NCBI GenBank assembly: GCA_905250885.1
Contig: CAJNOQ010002273.1
Span: 1-25,244 of the forward strand
Length of the DNA: 25,244 bases
Source: Didymodactylos carnosus
Taxonomy: Eukaryota; Rotifera; Eurotatoria; Philodinida; Philodinidae
Direction: 5' to 3'
The translations under genes and the position numbers were made by a program. Of this stretch, positions 25,118 through 25,244 are shown in pieces. The notes under the pieces are model-generated. The model saw only the letters and a program-made list of their open reading frames with translations, was not told the origin of the DNA and made no database searches. Each line of letters begins with the position of its first letter. The stretch's first letter is position 1.

Positions 25118-25157
25118 TTAACCCTCATCCGCCCACCTGGGGTCCAGCTGGACCCCA
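25118..25157 (+). mobile_element. Possible piggyBac-type transposon terminus, TTAA + CCC with GC-rich palindrome
   Basis: TTAA (25118-25121) is followed directly by CCCTCATCCGCCCACC and then the perfect 20-bp palindrome at 25138-25157 (TGGGGTCCAG/CTGGACCCCA). Such GC-rich dyads are exceptional in this AT-rich window. TTAA followed by CCC and a GGGGTC/GACCCC dyad is a layout seen at piggyBac-like ends. The element would run off the right edge or be a short remnant. Confidence 0.45.
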
Positions 25158-25244
25158 ACGAGTTTCAAATTAATGTTATATGCACATAATATTAGATCGA
25201 ATCATGCCCTTCATGATATGCCTTAGTGAAGAGTAGTAGAGTAA

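Overview
This is a eukaryotic, strongly AT-rich draft-assembly window with one unresolved base at position 280. It holds one intact gene, one long decayed retrotransposon and a great deal of decayed repeat DNA. Nearly all introns of the gene are 58-90 bp, start with GT (mostly GTA) and end in AG. Compact introns inside large repeat-strewn AT-rich spacers suit an invertebrate, and a bdelloid rotifer of the Rotaria type is my best guess. That guess rests on style only, because no species-diagnostic sequence was seen.

The intact gene lies on the minus strand (coding 10252 down to 6185 or 5149). It is a conventional, calcium- and diacylglycerol-dependent protein kinase C. Twenty coding exons join without a frame break into a 704-residue protein: pseudosubstrate, C1A, C1B, C2, kinase and AGC C-terminal tail. 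A second terminal exon at 5149-5322, joinable to the same donor in the same phase, encodes a different complete C-tail (708 residues in all). The two tails resemble the vertebrate PRKCB beta-I and beta-II tails, so the locus appears able to make two isoforms by choosing its last exon. Splice sites also suggest a non-coding first exon near 13773 and a first intron of about 3.35 kb.

Layout: 1-600 is a block of nested inverted repeats. 626-868 (minus) is a short unidentified coding relic. 1740-5000 is a patchwork of decayed repeats, including two candidate elements bounded by imperfect inverted repeats (2545-3837 and 4343-4972) and a pair of direct AT-rich repeats. 5149-10252 is the PKC coding region. 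10253-13800 is its probable 5' untranslated region and first intron. 13900-15400 is spacer with TC/GA tracts. 15569-18451 is a dead non-LTR retrotransposon (N-terminal region with a PAM2-like motif, endonuclease, reverse transcriptase, 3' end). 18452-25244 is mostly gene-free, with a 56-bp dispersed repeat (two copies), a run of small hairpins, a retropepsin relic and, at the right edge, a TTAA-flanked GC-rich palindrome resembling a piggyBac-type transposon end.

Most long open frames outside these features look like chance or low-complexity translations. No rRNA, tRNA, CRISPR array or operon was found.
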